A DNA stretch of 64,000 nucleotides, taken from positions 62,001 through 126,000 of the forward strand of contig JABJKG010000002.1 of assembly GCA_018660415.1 (NCBI GenBank), given 5' to 3'. The notes beneath the pieces were generated by a model that worked only from the letters and a program-made list of their open reading frames with translations, was not told the origin of the DNA and made no database searches. Source of the stretch: a bacterium (GTDB lineage Bacteria; Babelota; Babeliae; Babelales; UBA12409). Shown here piece after piece: positions 42,765 through 51,212 of the stretch. Positions within the stretch are counted from its first letter, which is position 1. Each line of letters starts with the position of its first letter. The position numbers and the translations under genes are program-made.

Positions 42765-45119
42765 ATGAAGAGGTTGAAGCTATTAATAGGATTGGTTGGG
42801 ATAGTATTGGTTTATACTATTCAGCCGGTGCCTGCCCGTTATTTTCGGGGTGCATTTCAATATCTCAAACCTCAGTATAAGCTTTTTTCGCCTATACAGG
42901 GTGTGAGCATGTGGAAATCTAGATGGGTGAGGAATCTGTATAATACGGGTCCAGATAAGCAGGCAATGACTCAGCTACTGAAAAATCCTCGTTACGGGTT
43001 ATTTCATCAGCTTCCTACTGGCGAACTTCGTGTTTCTCAACAGATTGGAAGTCCTGCTCAGTGGATTGCAAGAAAGGACTTACATGCCAAACTTCTAAAT
43101 ACGTTACATGATGGGACTATTACTCCAAAAGAGCGTAAATCATTTGTAAAGACGATTAAGGACTCTTATGCACAAACGAAAGAGAAACTAGCTTTACAAT
43201 CAGCTAAGCCTCAACAGTATGCCAAAGAGCTTCGTAGTATTGAAAAGAAATCTAATGAATTTTTGGATGCTGTTGTGCAAGCTAAAAAAGAAGAAGCTTT
43301 GGGTTTTTATAAACCGGGCACCGTTCAACGGTTAATCATGAGTCACTTACATGCTTCCAGTATGGAACCGAAAGTATTAACCGCATATGCAGCTCAGCTT
43401 CACAAGATACGTCCAGAAGTTGGATTGCACGCAGCACTTGCTGTGGATGATCCGTTTGGGAAGAAGGAACTTGGTATTTATCACAGGGCACTTGAAGATC
43501 CAGATCCTTTAGCGGCTAGAAAGGTAGATCCGGAGATAATGATATTTGGAAAAGAGTCAGAATGCACTTTGTCAGAAGTTCCTACGGGCCAGGTTAAAGT
43601 GGGAGAGAAGGTTTTTCCAGATTGTGTAGAAGCAAGTCTTAATAATTTATTTAACTTGATTCTTTTTAAGGAGGGGAGATTTGATCTTAATGTTCTTCCT
43701 TCGAATATTCAACCCAATAAACAGTTAATAGATTTTTATAATAAGATGCAAATTAATCCAGATCATGTAAATCAAGCTTCTAAAGATAAGTGGGCTGAGG
43801 TATTAGCAAATATCCCTGGAGCTCAGTATAATTTAGGGGATGTTGAGCTTTATGGAAATGAAGAAAACATATTGCATGTAATTAATTATTTACTCAATAC
43901 AAATGTTAAGTCTCTTGAGGAGTTGGGAAGATTACTATCTACTCCTGAACACTCTATTAAAATAAACTCAAAAGGTGAAATTTTTGTTGATGAGAAGCAA
44001 GCAAGCTTATCTATGGATAAAGACCATGCATATTGTCTATATAAAAACAGTTCAAGCGATAATAGATCTTTTTTTGTTGACCCCAGTATTCAAGAATTGT
44101 TTCCTCTTAAGCGAGTTGAAACTCTTTCGGATGCATCACATTTTATTTATGCTCAAGACTTAGATGATCCCAATCGTAAACTTAGTGCTATTGAATATCT
44201 TGTGGGTAAGGTTGCCAATAAAAAAGACTGGCGACATATTAAAGATCAAGTGTTGGCTCTAGCTAAAACACTTCCATTGAATGATTCATATTTTATGAAT
44301 AAAACATTTAAAGTTTTAAGTGTGGTTCCTGGGTCTTCTTTCGATAAGTTAGTAAAACTTTATGCAGATAAAGGAATTACAAAAGCAGATTTATTTATAG
44401 GTGCGATACGTAACGGTGATAGTGAAGGGGTAAAGAGCTTTCTTGACAAAGAGGCGAGTCTCATAGAAGTTCAGGAAAAGGGAAGGTCCCCACTGTATTA
44501 TGCCGTTCATAATTTTGTTTCAACGCCTGAACTAATCAACACGTTAATATCGCGGGGTGCAGATCCAGCAGATGCCGAAGTTAATACAGAATACCTTGCA
44601 AACACTCCACTGTATAATGCTATTCATACTGACAATCCGAACCCAGATCTAATTAAGACCTTAATTGCACTAGGTGCAGATCCAGAAAAAGCCGGTATTG
44701 ATGAGAAGAAATACGAAAACTCAAACACTCCACTGTATAATGCTATTCATGGCTTTAGGCCGGATCCAGATCTAATTAAGACCTTAATTTCACTAGGTGC
44801 AGACCCAGAAAAGGCCGGTATTGATGAGAAGATAGAAACATACTTAAATACTCCATTATACGAGGCAATTCATACTGACAATCCGAACCTAGAGCTAATT
44901 GAGACCCTAATTGCATTAGGTGCAGACCCAGAAAAGGCCCAGGTTAACCTTGTGCGATGGGGTAGCGAGAAGAAAGGAAGTCCATTGTATCAAGCTATGA
45001 TGGCATATGACTATAATCCAAAGCTGGTTGATGCGTTAGTTTCTTTAGGTGCAGAATTGTCGTATACCGATCAATTACGAGTGAAGCTGAACCGACTGTT
45101 GTATGGTCAAAAAAAATAA
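42765..45119 (+). CDS. Large exported protein with C-terminal ankyrin-like repeats
   Basis: 784 residues. A signal peptide (to about PVPARY, residue 25) precedes a basic helical region (about 50-200). A middle domain (about 260-470) follows with Cys287 in FPDCVEASLNNLFN and His421 in KDHAYCLY, a spacing that could form a Cys-His active site. About five ankyrin-like repeats make up residues 545-770 (e.g. TPLYNAIHTDNPNPDLIK, LGADPEKAG). Three of these are near-identical at DNA level with a 123-base period. It is a candidate host-directed protein; the catalytic idea is inference. A terminator follows directly. Confidence 0.8.
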   Translation: MKRLKLLIGLVGIVLVYTIQPVPARYFRGAFQYLKPQYKLFSPIQGVSMWKSRWVRNLYNTGPDKQAMTQLLKNPRYGLFHQLPTGELRVSQQIGSPAQWIARKDLHAKLLNTLHDGTITPKERKSFVKTIKDSYAQTKEKLALQSAKPQQYAKELRSIEKKSNEFLDAVVQAKKEEALGFYKPGTVQRLIMSHLHASSMEPKVLTAYAAQLHKIRPEVGLHAALAVDDPFGKKELGIYHRALEDPDPLAARKVDPEIMIFGKESECTLSEVPTGQVKVGEKVFPDCVEASLNNLFNLILFKEGRFDLNVLPSNIQPNKQLIDFYNKMQINPDHVNQASKDKWAEVLANIPGAQYNLGDVELYGNEENILHVINYLLNTNVKSLEELGRLLSTPEHSIKINSKGEIFVDEKQASLSMDKDHAYCLYKNSSSDNRSFFVDPSIQELFPLKRVETLSDASHFIYAQDLDDPNRKLSAIEYLVGKVANKKDWRHIKDQVLALAKTLPLNDSYFMNKTFKVLSVVPGSSFDKLVKLYADKGITKADLFIGAIRNGDSEGVKSFLDKEASLIEVQEKGRSPLYYAVHNFVSTPELINTLISRGADPADAEVNTEYLANTPLYNAIHTDNPNPDLIKTLIALGADPEKAGIDEKKYENSNTPLYNAIHGFRPDPDLIKTLISLGADPEKAGIDEKIETYLNTPLYEAIHTDNPNLELIETLIALGADPEKAQVNLVRWGSEKKGSPLYQAMMAYDYNPKLVDALVSLGAELSYTDQLRVKLNRLLYGQKK
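44601..44969 (+). repeat. Three tandem 123-base units encoding ankyrin-like repeats
   Basis: Units begin near 44601, 44724 and 44847, each opening with AACACTCCACT or a close variant and sharing long identical stretches such as that encoding LGADPEKAG. A diverged fourth unit begins near 44976. This indicates recent internal duplication. Confidence 0.8.
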
Positions 45120-45146
45120 AAAGACCCACTTTAAAGTGGGTCTTTT
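45119..45146. terminator. Rho-independent terminator, copy 1
   Basis: AAAAGACCCACTTT pairs with AAAGTGGGTCTTTT as a perfect palindrome directly after the ankyrin gene. A near-identical hairpin and following sequence recur at 45963. Confidence 0.9.
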
Positions 45147-45168
45147 CTGTTGCGTTCTAAGATGTAGA

Positions 45169-45776
45169 TTACTTTAAGTTTGCAACAGATTTTTTTAATT
45201 CTTCTGGCTTGTATCCAACTATCTCATCAACTACTGTTTCGTCCTTTATAAGAACAACGGCTGGAATACCTTGAACTTTATAGTTGACCGCAAGTTCTTG
45301 AGCGTTATCAATGTTAACAGAAACAAACTTAAGTGATGAATGTTCATTATAAAGCTCATTGTAAAGACCGTTAAGGGTTTTACACGATCCATACGAATCA
45401 GTATAGAACTTATTTTTTAGATGTTTCTACAGTTTTCAGGTTGTGGTGCAGCTTCTTTGAACTTTTGTACCACCTCAGTCATCATAGGTATTGTAATTTT
45501 CGTGACTGCTGGATTGGTAGCAACTTCTGCGCTTTTATCAATAAACTTTTTTCCAACAGCACTTTCAAAAAATTCACTAATTTCTTGGAGCTCTGTAGAA
45601 GAAAATACCTTTAGGTAGCTGTCTACAAAGATATCCAAATTTTTATCTATATTCTCTTCAATGAGAGATTTCATTTCTGCAATAAATTTAATATCTGTAA
45701 TGTTGAAATGTTTGGCTATATGTTCGACTTGATTGATCCAGTGTGATTGAATATAGTTTCTTACTATATTGTTCAT
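45169..45776 (-). pseudogene. Decayed duplicate of the DUF2059-thioredoxin gene
   Basis: The reading frame from 45776 to 45417 encodes 119 residues of a DUF2059 domain that matches the gene at 46015 but lacks its signal peptide. It ends in a stop after ENCRNI. Shifted in frame from about 45408 to 45169, the sequence still encodes 79 residues nearly identical to the thioredoxin domain of the intact gene. About 30 codons at the domain junction are missing. The active site WCGPC has become SYGSC, losing the first catalytic Cys. The first part may still be translated (AAAGGA lies before its ATG). Confidence 0.82.
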
Positions 45777-45962
45777 TTTTGGTGTTCCTTTACAATAAAA
45801 ACAACTGTTTATTTAAATGATAACAAGTGCCATAAATAGGTCAAATGGTGAATTATGTTATAGGGATTTATGATTGGTTTATAGGGTTTTTTGTGCTGTT
45901 TTTTATGAATAACTACCAATCTGGTAATGTTTTAAGAGTGTTTTGTTATGAGTAGAAAAATA

Positions 45963-45992
45963 AAAAGACCCACAGTTTAAAGTGGGTCTTTT
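45963..45992 (-). terminator. Rho-independent terminator, copy 2
   Basis: AAAAGACCCAC pairs with GTGGGTCTTTT (11 bp) around an 8-base loop; it ends 22 bases before the DUF2059-thioredoxin stop codon region and is part of the duplicated segment. Confidence 0.85.
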
Positions 45993-46014
45993 CTGTTGCG
46001 TTCTAAGATGTAGA

Positions 46015-46752
46015 TTACTTTAGGAGTGCAACAGATTTTTTTAATTCTTCTGGTTTGCATCCAACTATCTCATCAACGACTGTTCCGTCCTTGATAAGAA
46101 CAACTGCTGGAATGCCTTGAACTTTATAGTTGACTGCAAGTTCTCGAGCGTTATCAATGTTAACAGAAACAAACTTAATTGATGAATGTTCGTTATACAG
46201 ATCATTGTAAAGACCGTTAAGAGCTTTGCAAGGTCCACACCAATCAGCATAGAATTTAACAACAACGAGAGGGTTATCTTGAGTAAGTTCATCAAGTTCT
46301 TCTTGAGTAGTAATGGAAGCTATTGATGGCGATGCTTTAATGACTTCAGGCTGTGCTCCCGTTGTTTGGAGCTTTTGCATGACTTCTGTCATTACAGATG
46401 TTGCGACTTGCATAACTGCTGCATCACTAGCAAGGTCTATACTTTTGTTGGTGTATTTTTTTCCAACTTCACTTTGGAAAAATTCACTCATTGCTTTGAG
46501 TTCTTCAACAGAAAATATTTTTAAATAACCTTCAACAAGAATATCTAAGTTTTTTTCTAAGTTATCTATAACTAATAGCTTGGTTTCTATAAGAAGTTCT
46601 TGGTCGGTAATATTCAACTGTTTACCAAAGGCCTCTACTTGATTGAGCCATTGTGGCGCAATCAGACCTTTAACCAATTCGTTGGTCTCAGTGGTATGCC
46701 CCATGAGAGGAAAAGTTGTAATTAGAGCTACTGCTATAATAAGATTTTTCAT
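46015..46752 (-). CDS. Exported DUF2059-thioredoxin fusion protein
   Basis: 245 residues: a signal peptide (1-20), a DUF2059 domain (about 30-125, with YLKIFSVEELKAMSEFFQSE and VGKKY) and a C-terminal thioredoxin domain (about 145-245) with an intact WCGPC active site (171-175) and the cis-proline in QGIPAV (Pro215). Predicted to act on disulfides in the periplasm. DUF2059 alone occurs twice at 36.1-37.1 kb, so the fusion links that family to redox chemistry. GAGGG precedes the start. Confidence 0.9.
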   Translation of the reverse strand: MKNLIIAVALITTFPLMGHTTETNELVKGLIAPQWLNQVEAFGKQLNITDQELLIETKLLVIDNLEKNLDILVEGYLKIFSVEELKAMSEFFQSEVGKKYTNKSIDLASDAAVMQVATSVMTEVMQKLQTTGAQPEVIKASPSIASITTQEELDELTQDNPLVVVKFYADWCGPCKALNGLYNDLYNEHSSIKFVSVNIDNARELAVNYKVQGIPAVVLIKDGTVVDEIVGCKPEELKKSVALLK

Positions 46753-46844
46753 GTTTGTCCCTCTTGATAGTGTGGATAATTAACATAGTTAAATGATATC
46801 AAGTTGTCCTAAAAGGTCAAATGACAGAATATGTTAAAGGTCTT

Positions 46845-48260
46845 TTATGATTGGTTTATAGGAGCTGTTTTATTGTTTTTTTCTGAGTAGCTACCAATGA
46901 TAAATGCTATCAATGCAAAGCCGAGAATATAAAATTCTGCCAGGAATATTGGATAGAACCAGAAAAATATTTGGCTTAAACCACCGGTTATAACACTCGC
47001 CCATGCGGCTGATTTTTTTACATCGCTTTTAAAGTAACAAATCACTAGTGGTACAAATAGCGTGCTGATAGAAATACTATAACTACTAATGAGGATGTCT
47101 ATAATTCCTGCATTGATAAAGTATGAAAGTAGTAGCATGCTTACTCCAACAACAAGGGTGATCCATTGTGAGCGTAAGATTGATTGTTTGTTACCCATGA
47201 ACGATAGTTTGAAATCTTGAGCAACGTTTGATGAAACAGCACAGAGCAAGGAATCTGCTGTAGATGTAATGGCAGCAATAAGGCCACAAATAAGCAATGC
47301 AAAAAAGAAATTGCCAGCATAGTATTGTAAGCTTGGAATGAGCGGGTTACTTCCTGCAGGGATTGTTAATTTGAGCAATTTTGCTTGCATACCAAAGTAG
47401 ATTGGAATGACGGCAAACAGGATCATAAAGACACTGGAGATGATGGCAGAGCTTGCAGCAATTGATTTGGTGCGAGCAGAAAAAAATCGCTGTGCCAAAT
47501 CTTGTTCGATCAAGCTAAAGAGAGCTGGTGCAATTAGTGTTGGTAAAAAGGTAGCAAGTTCAGAATAGGTAATATTAAACTTGGCTTGAACATTCATCAT
47601 GTTTGATGATGAGAAAAAGCTAACAGGATCTTGCCATAATGCGTAAACAAAGATGCCAGAAAAAACAATAATAATATAATACAATTGAAATACGTCAGTG
47701 ATAACAACAGCTTCCAGACCGCCTAGGATGGTGTATGCGATAATGAACACCCAGAACAGTAAGAAGATAGCCTCGGTGCCCATGGATTGTGACTGAAAGA
47801 CTCCAAAAATAAATTCTCGTGAAGCTACAATCTGTCCAATAAGGATTCCACAGAGTGTTATGATCGATAGTATGGACGCGATTTGTTTGAGGGTAACGCT
47901 GCCGTATCGGGTTTCAAAAAGTTCTGCGGTGGTGGCAACATTGAGTGATTGCATACGTGAAGCAAAGCCCATGCTCAAGATAATAAACCCAAGGCTGATA
48001 CCAAGTGCGTATATGATACCGTAAAATCCAACTTCATATGATTTTTGTGCAATACCAAGTAAGGTTCCGCTACCAAGCTGTGTTGCGACCAGGGTTGCAA
48101 CTAATGACATTAATCCCAGGTTCTTGCCGGCTAAAAAGTAATCCTTAAGCGTGCTAATTCTTTTAGATGCAACATAGCCAAGGTAAAGGTAAACGATAGT
48201 TAAAACGGTAAAAATTGATACAAAATAAAAATTCATCATCAGACTCTCCAAAAAATTCAA
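46845..48260 (-). CDS. Sodium:solute symporter (SSS family)
   Basis: 471 residues with about 13 helices. Family signatures include the N-terminal YVASKRISTLKDYFLAGKNLG, the Gly-rich GLMSLVATLVATQLGSGTLLG helix, and ISTLFVPLVICYF near the end. Imports a solute with Na+, probably an amino acid, sugar acid or similar; the substrate cannot be read. It implies that a sodium gradient is available. Confidence 0.9.
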   Translation of the reverse strand: MNFLESLMMNFYFVSIFTVLTIVYLYLGYVASKRISTLKDYFLAGKNLGLMSLVATLVATQLGSGTLLGIAQKSYEVGFYGIIYALGISLGFIILSMGFASRMQSLNVATTAELFETRYGSVTLKQIASILSIITLCGILIGQIVASREFIFGVFQSQSMGTEAIFLLFWVFIIAYTILGGLEAVVITDVFQLYYIIIVFSGIFVYALWQDPVSFFSSSNMMNVQAKFNITYSELATFLPTLIAPALFSLIEQDLAQRFFSARTKSIAASSAIISSVFMILFAVIPIYFGMQAKLLKLTIPAGSNPLIPSLQYYAGNFFFALLICGLIAAITSTADSLLCAVSSNVAQDFKLSFMGNKQSILRSQWITLVVGVSMLLLSYFINAGIIDILISSYSISISTLFVPLVICYFKSDVKKSAAWASVITGGLSQIFFWFYPIFLAEFYILGFALIAFIIGSYSEKNNKTAPINQS

Positions 48261-48339
48261 AACATAAAATTATAGTAAAAAACGACCAGTAATAAGGTCA
48301 ATGAAAAAGGGAATAGATTAATCCATTAAGGCTTAACCT

Positions 48340-48429
48340 TTAATGAGAATGATGATGATGAGGACGTGACAGTACAGAGGTAGATATAAACAGAACGCTG
48401 TTTGTTAAAACCAGCTTGGAATTGTACAT
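48340..48429 (-). CDS. Possible 29-residue peptide with a histidine tail
   Basis: The ATG at 48429 is preceded on the minus strand by GAGAGGA at a spacing of 6. The peptide has a signal-like hydrophobic middle (LVLTNSVLFISTSVLS) and ends RPHHHHSH. An in-frame ATG at 48444 would add five residues. It lies in the otherwise empty gap 48261-48539. Coding is uncertain because of its size. Confidence 0.35.
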   Translation of the reverse strand: MYNSKLVLTNSVLFISTSVLSRPHHHHSH

Positions 48430-48539
48430 AGAAGATCCTCTCATATAATTGATATATACCATAAAGGTATCAAAAATGTTACAAAGGGTCAATTAACCCA
48501 AGAGACCTCTCCCAAAAAAGGCCACTGGTATACGATTTT

Positions 48540-49037
48540 TTAAGCTTCAGTTTCTTTTTCGATTGGGCATTCAGGCCTTGGAGCTTCCTTGGGATTGTTT
48601 TTTTTTAAAGTTGCACGAAGAGCTTCATAACCCTGATCCACTAGGTCCAACGCTACATGTGCGCCTGCAGAGGCAGCACTTTTAGCTACTTTACGGGCAG
48701 GAAAATGTTTCATAATTGCAGGATGTTCAACAGCAACCTGTGTAAATCTATCCGGGTGGCGTTCGATCATTCGTGTGCGAACTGCTACAGGAAGCGCTGC
48801 GAAGTTGGCAGGGTCAGCTTCAATAGCGTCTATTGCCGCATCTGCAGCCTCATCTAATACAGCTTGTTTCGCATTCTCGGCACCTTCGGTAACCTTATTT
48901 TTTACTTCAGTACCCATTGCTTTAAGTCTTTCCAATGGAGACTGTTTTCTTTCTTTTGAAATAAGTGAAGGGCTATAGCCCATTGTAATAATAAGAGCTG
49001 CGAGAGGTAAGATGTTCTTGGATGTTAGTTTTGGCAT
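48540..49037 (-). CDS. Exported helical protein of unknown function
   Basis: 165 residues. An N-terminal signal-like segment (NILPLAALIITMGYSPS) precedes an Ala-rich helical region (VTEGAENAKQAVLDEAADA) of late-embryogenesis or apolipoprotein-like character, then a repeated pattern DPANFAALP, HPDRFTQVA, HPAIMKHFP. Three HP/DP-x(3) units of about 15 residues suggest a short helical repeat. GGAG precedes the ATG. No family recognised. Confidence 0.7.
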   Translation of the reverse strand: MPKLTSKNILPLAALIITMGYSPSLISKERKQSPLERLKAMGTEVKNKVTEGAENAKQAVLDEAADAAIDAIEADPANFAALPVAVRTRMIERHPDRFTQVAVEHPAIMKHFPARKVAKSAASAGAHVALDLVDQGYEALRATLKKNNPKEAPRPECPIEKETEA

Positions 49038-49219
49038 GGAATCTCCAGGTTTGTAGGTTTATTAAGGAAAACTAATGATATTAGTGTAAGGGGATCGGTG
49101 GTAATGTCTATTTAAAGGTTTTTTATCAAAATCTTTCTCTACTTTGAATAAAGTTCTTTTTGTCGATAAACTAATATACAATACTATTCAATCTTGAATT
49201 ATAAAATTAGGAATCATTA

Positions 49220-51154
49220 GTGAATAAATTTTATGTTACTACGCCAATATATTATGTTACAGCAAAGCCGCACCTAGGGACCTTGTATACAACGGTTCTT
49301 GCCGATGTTATTAATCGGTGGCAACAGATTCAAGGGAAAGAGACCTTTTTTTTGACTGGGACTGATGAGCATGGTCAAAAAATCGCAATGGCAGCAGATA
49401 AGGCTGGAAAGAGTCCTAAAGAGTTTACCGATAGCTTTATTGATGCATATAAGGATACGTGGAAAGAGTTTGAGATAGATTATTCTCACTTTATTCGGAC
49501 TACTGATGAGTATCATGTTAAAGCGATCCAGCAGTGGCTACAAAAGTTGATTGATAAGGGTGATATATATAAATCCAGCTATAACGGCTGGTATTGTACT
49601 CCGTGTGAGACCTTTCTATCAGACAAGGAAACTGAGGGCGCACCAGAAGATAAGAGCCAGGACGGGCCAGCCTGTCCAAGTTGTAGCCGGGGAACTCAGT
49701 ACATTGAAGAAGAGTGCTACTTTTTCAAGCTTTCCAAGTATCAAGATAGATTATTAGATTTTTATAAATCGCATCCTGACTTTATTTTCCCTCAGGAGCG
49801 AGGGAATGAAGTTGTCAGCTTTGTCGAGTCTGGCCTTAAAGATTTATGTATGTCGCGAACGACGGTTAAGTGGGGAATCCCATTTCCAGGAGATGAGCAA
49901 CATGTAGCTTATGTATGGGCTGATGCGCTTAATAATTATATTACAGCGATTGGCTACTTGCAGGAAGGCAAGCAGGCTGAGTTTGAAAAATGGTGGCCCG
50001 CCAATGTCCAAGTGATGGGTAAGGATATTGTTAGATTTCATGCGGTGATTTGGCCAGCATTCTTAATGGCCTCTGATTTGCCATTGCCGGAACATTTATT
50101 GGTGCACGGTTGGATCAAGGTGGGTGATCAAAAGATGTCCAAATCATTAGGTAATGTAATGGATCCTAGATTTTTATATCAAGAGTATGGTCCTGACGCT
50201 GTGCGTTATTTTTTAACCACACAGATGGCTATTACTCAGGACTCTCCATTTAGTCTGCAGGACTTGGAAGGGCGGATCAATTCTGACTTGGCCAATGAGA
50301 TGGGTAACCTGCTCAATCGTATGGTTACTTTAGCCAAGCGTGGTGGTCTTGATTTGGTATCAGTGCCAGCTGACTGGTCTGAAGCTTCATTAAAATTGCA
50401 AGCTGATGCACAAAAGATGGTTAAGGATGTTCAGGATTACTTGGATACGTATTCTTTACACATGGCTTATGCTGAGGTGAAAAGATTTGTAGCGGCAGTT
50501 AACGCTTATTTTCATGCACAAGAGCCATGGAAGTTAGTTAAGTCTGATCCTACTAAGTTTGCCGAGGTTATTTCAGCAACAGCGCACAGCCTTTACGTTA
50601 TTGGTGTTATGTATTGGCCGGTGATGCCGGATAAGATGCAAGCACTGTTGAGTGCTATCGGTGTAGAATTTTCAATTGAAAAAAATTCTCTTGCTAGTCT
50701 TAGAGGCGCTTGGGATAAGTCTTTTACCTTGGAACAGGTTCCAGTATTATTTAAAAAAATAGAAAGAAAAAAAGTGTCAGAAGAAGTTAAAGTTGTTGAG
50801 AAAAAAGAAGAAGTTAAAGAGTCTGGCATCATTGATATTAAAGACTTTATGAAGGTTAACTTGGTTGTTGGAACGATTGAGTCAGCCGAAGCGGTTGAAG
50901 GTTCTGATAAGCTATTGAAGTTGCAAGTCAATTGCGGAGACAAGGGCGTTCGACAAATTTTTGCCGGTGTTAAGAAGTTTTATGAGCCTGAAGCTTTAGT
51001 TGGTAAGCAGGCTGTCTTTGTGGTTAACCTTAAGCCCCGTAAGATCATGGGCATGGAATCCCAGGGAATGATGTTGTTTGCTGAAAAAGAAGATGGCGGG
51101 CTTTCATTTATTAGCCCGGGCGCACAAGTACCAAACGGTTCAGCGCTTCGTTAA
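49220..51154 (+). CDS. metG: Methionyl-tRNA synthetase with C-terminal tRNA-binding domain
   Basis: 644 residues. Class I motifs: PIYYVTAKPHLGTLYTT (HIGH variant HLGT) and DQKMSKSLGN. The zinc knuckle is present (CTPCETF and CPSC). After the anticodon domain a charged linker (KKIERKKVSEEVKVVEKKEE) leads to a fused EMAP/Trbp111-type domain (MKVNLVVGTIESAEAVEGSD to MGMESQGMMLFA). GTG start at 49220 with AGGAA upstream. Essential for translation initiation. Confidence 0.96.
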   Translation: MNKFYVTTPIYYVTAKPHLGTLYTTVLADVINRWQQIQGKETFFLTGTDEHGQKIAMAADKAGKSPKEFTDSFIDAYKDTWKEFEIDYSHFIRTTDEYHVKAIQQWLQKLIDKGDIYKSSYNGWYCTPCETFLSDKETEGAPEDKSQDGPACPSCSRGTQYIEEECYFFKLSKYQDRLLDFYKSHPDFIFPQERGNEVVSFVESGLKDLCMSRTTVKWGIPFPGDEQHVAYVWADALNNYITAIGYLQEGKQAEFEKWWPANVQVMGKDIVRFHAVIWPAFLMASDLPLPEHLLVHGWIKVGDQKMSKSLGNVMDPRFLYQEYGPDAVRYFLTTQMAITQDSPFSLQDLEGRINSDLANEMGNLLNRMVTLAKRGGLDLVSVPADWSEASLKLQADAQKMVKDVQDYLDTYSLHMAYAEVKRFVAAVNAYFHAQEPWKLVKSDPTKFAEVISATAHSLYVIGVMYWPVMPDKMQALLSAIGVEFSIEKNSLASLRGAWDKSFTLEQVPVLFKKIERKKVSEEVKVVEKKEEVKESGIIDIKDFMKVNLVVGTIESAEAVEGSDKLLKLQVNCGDKGVRQIFAGVKKFYEPEALVGKQAVFVVNLKPRKIMGMESQGMMLFAEKEDGGLSFISPGAQVPNGSALR

Positions 51155-51181
51155 TACACAATAACATTCTTAGTAATTTGT

Positions 51182-51207
51182 TAAAGCCTCTTTAATTAGA
51201 GGCTTTA
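51182..51207. terminator. Bidirectional terminator between metG and topA
   Basis: A 10-bp perfect stem (TAAAGCCTCT/AGAGGCTTTA) with a TTAATT loop and a T-run after it on the plus strand lies between the convergent metG and topA. Confidence 0.88.
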
Positions 51208-51212
51208 TTTTT

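Noticed and set aside
44601-44969. CRISPR or mobile-element repeat
   Set aside because: The 123-base period matches 41-residue ankyrin-like units in frame inside one gene.
45417-45776. Independent intact DUF2059 gene
   Set aside because: The downstream thioredoxin sequence in another frame, the missing signal peptide and the copied terminator show it is a truncated duplicate, although its first part may still be translated.
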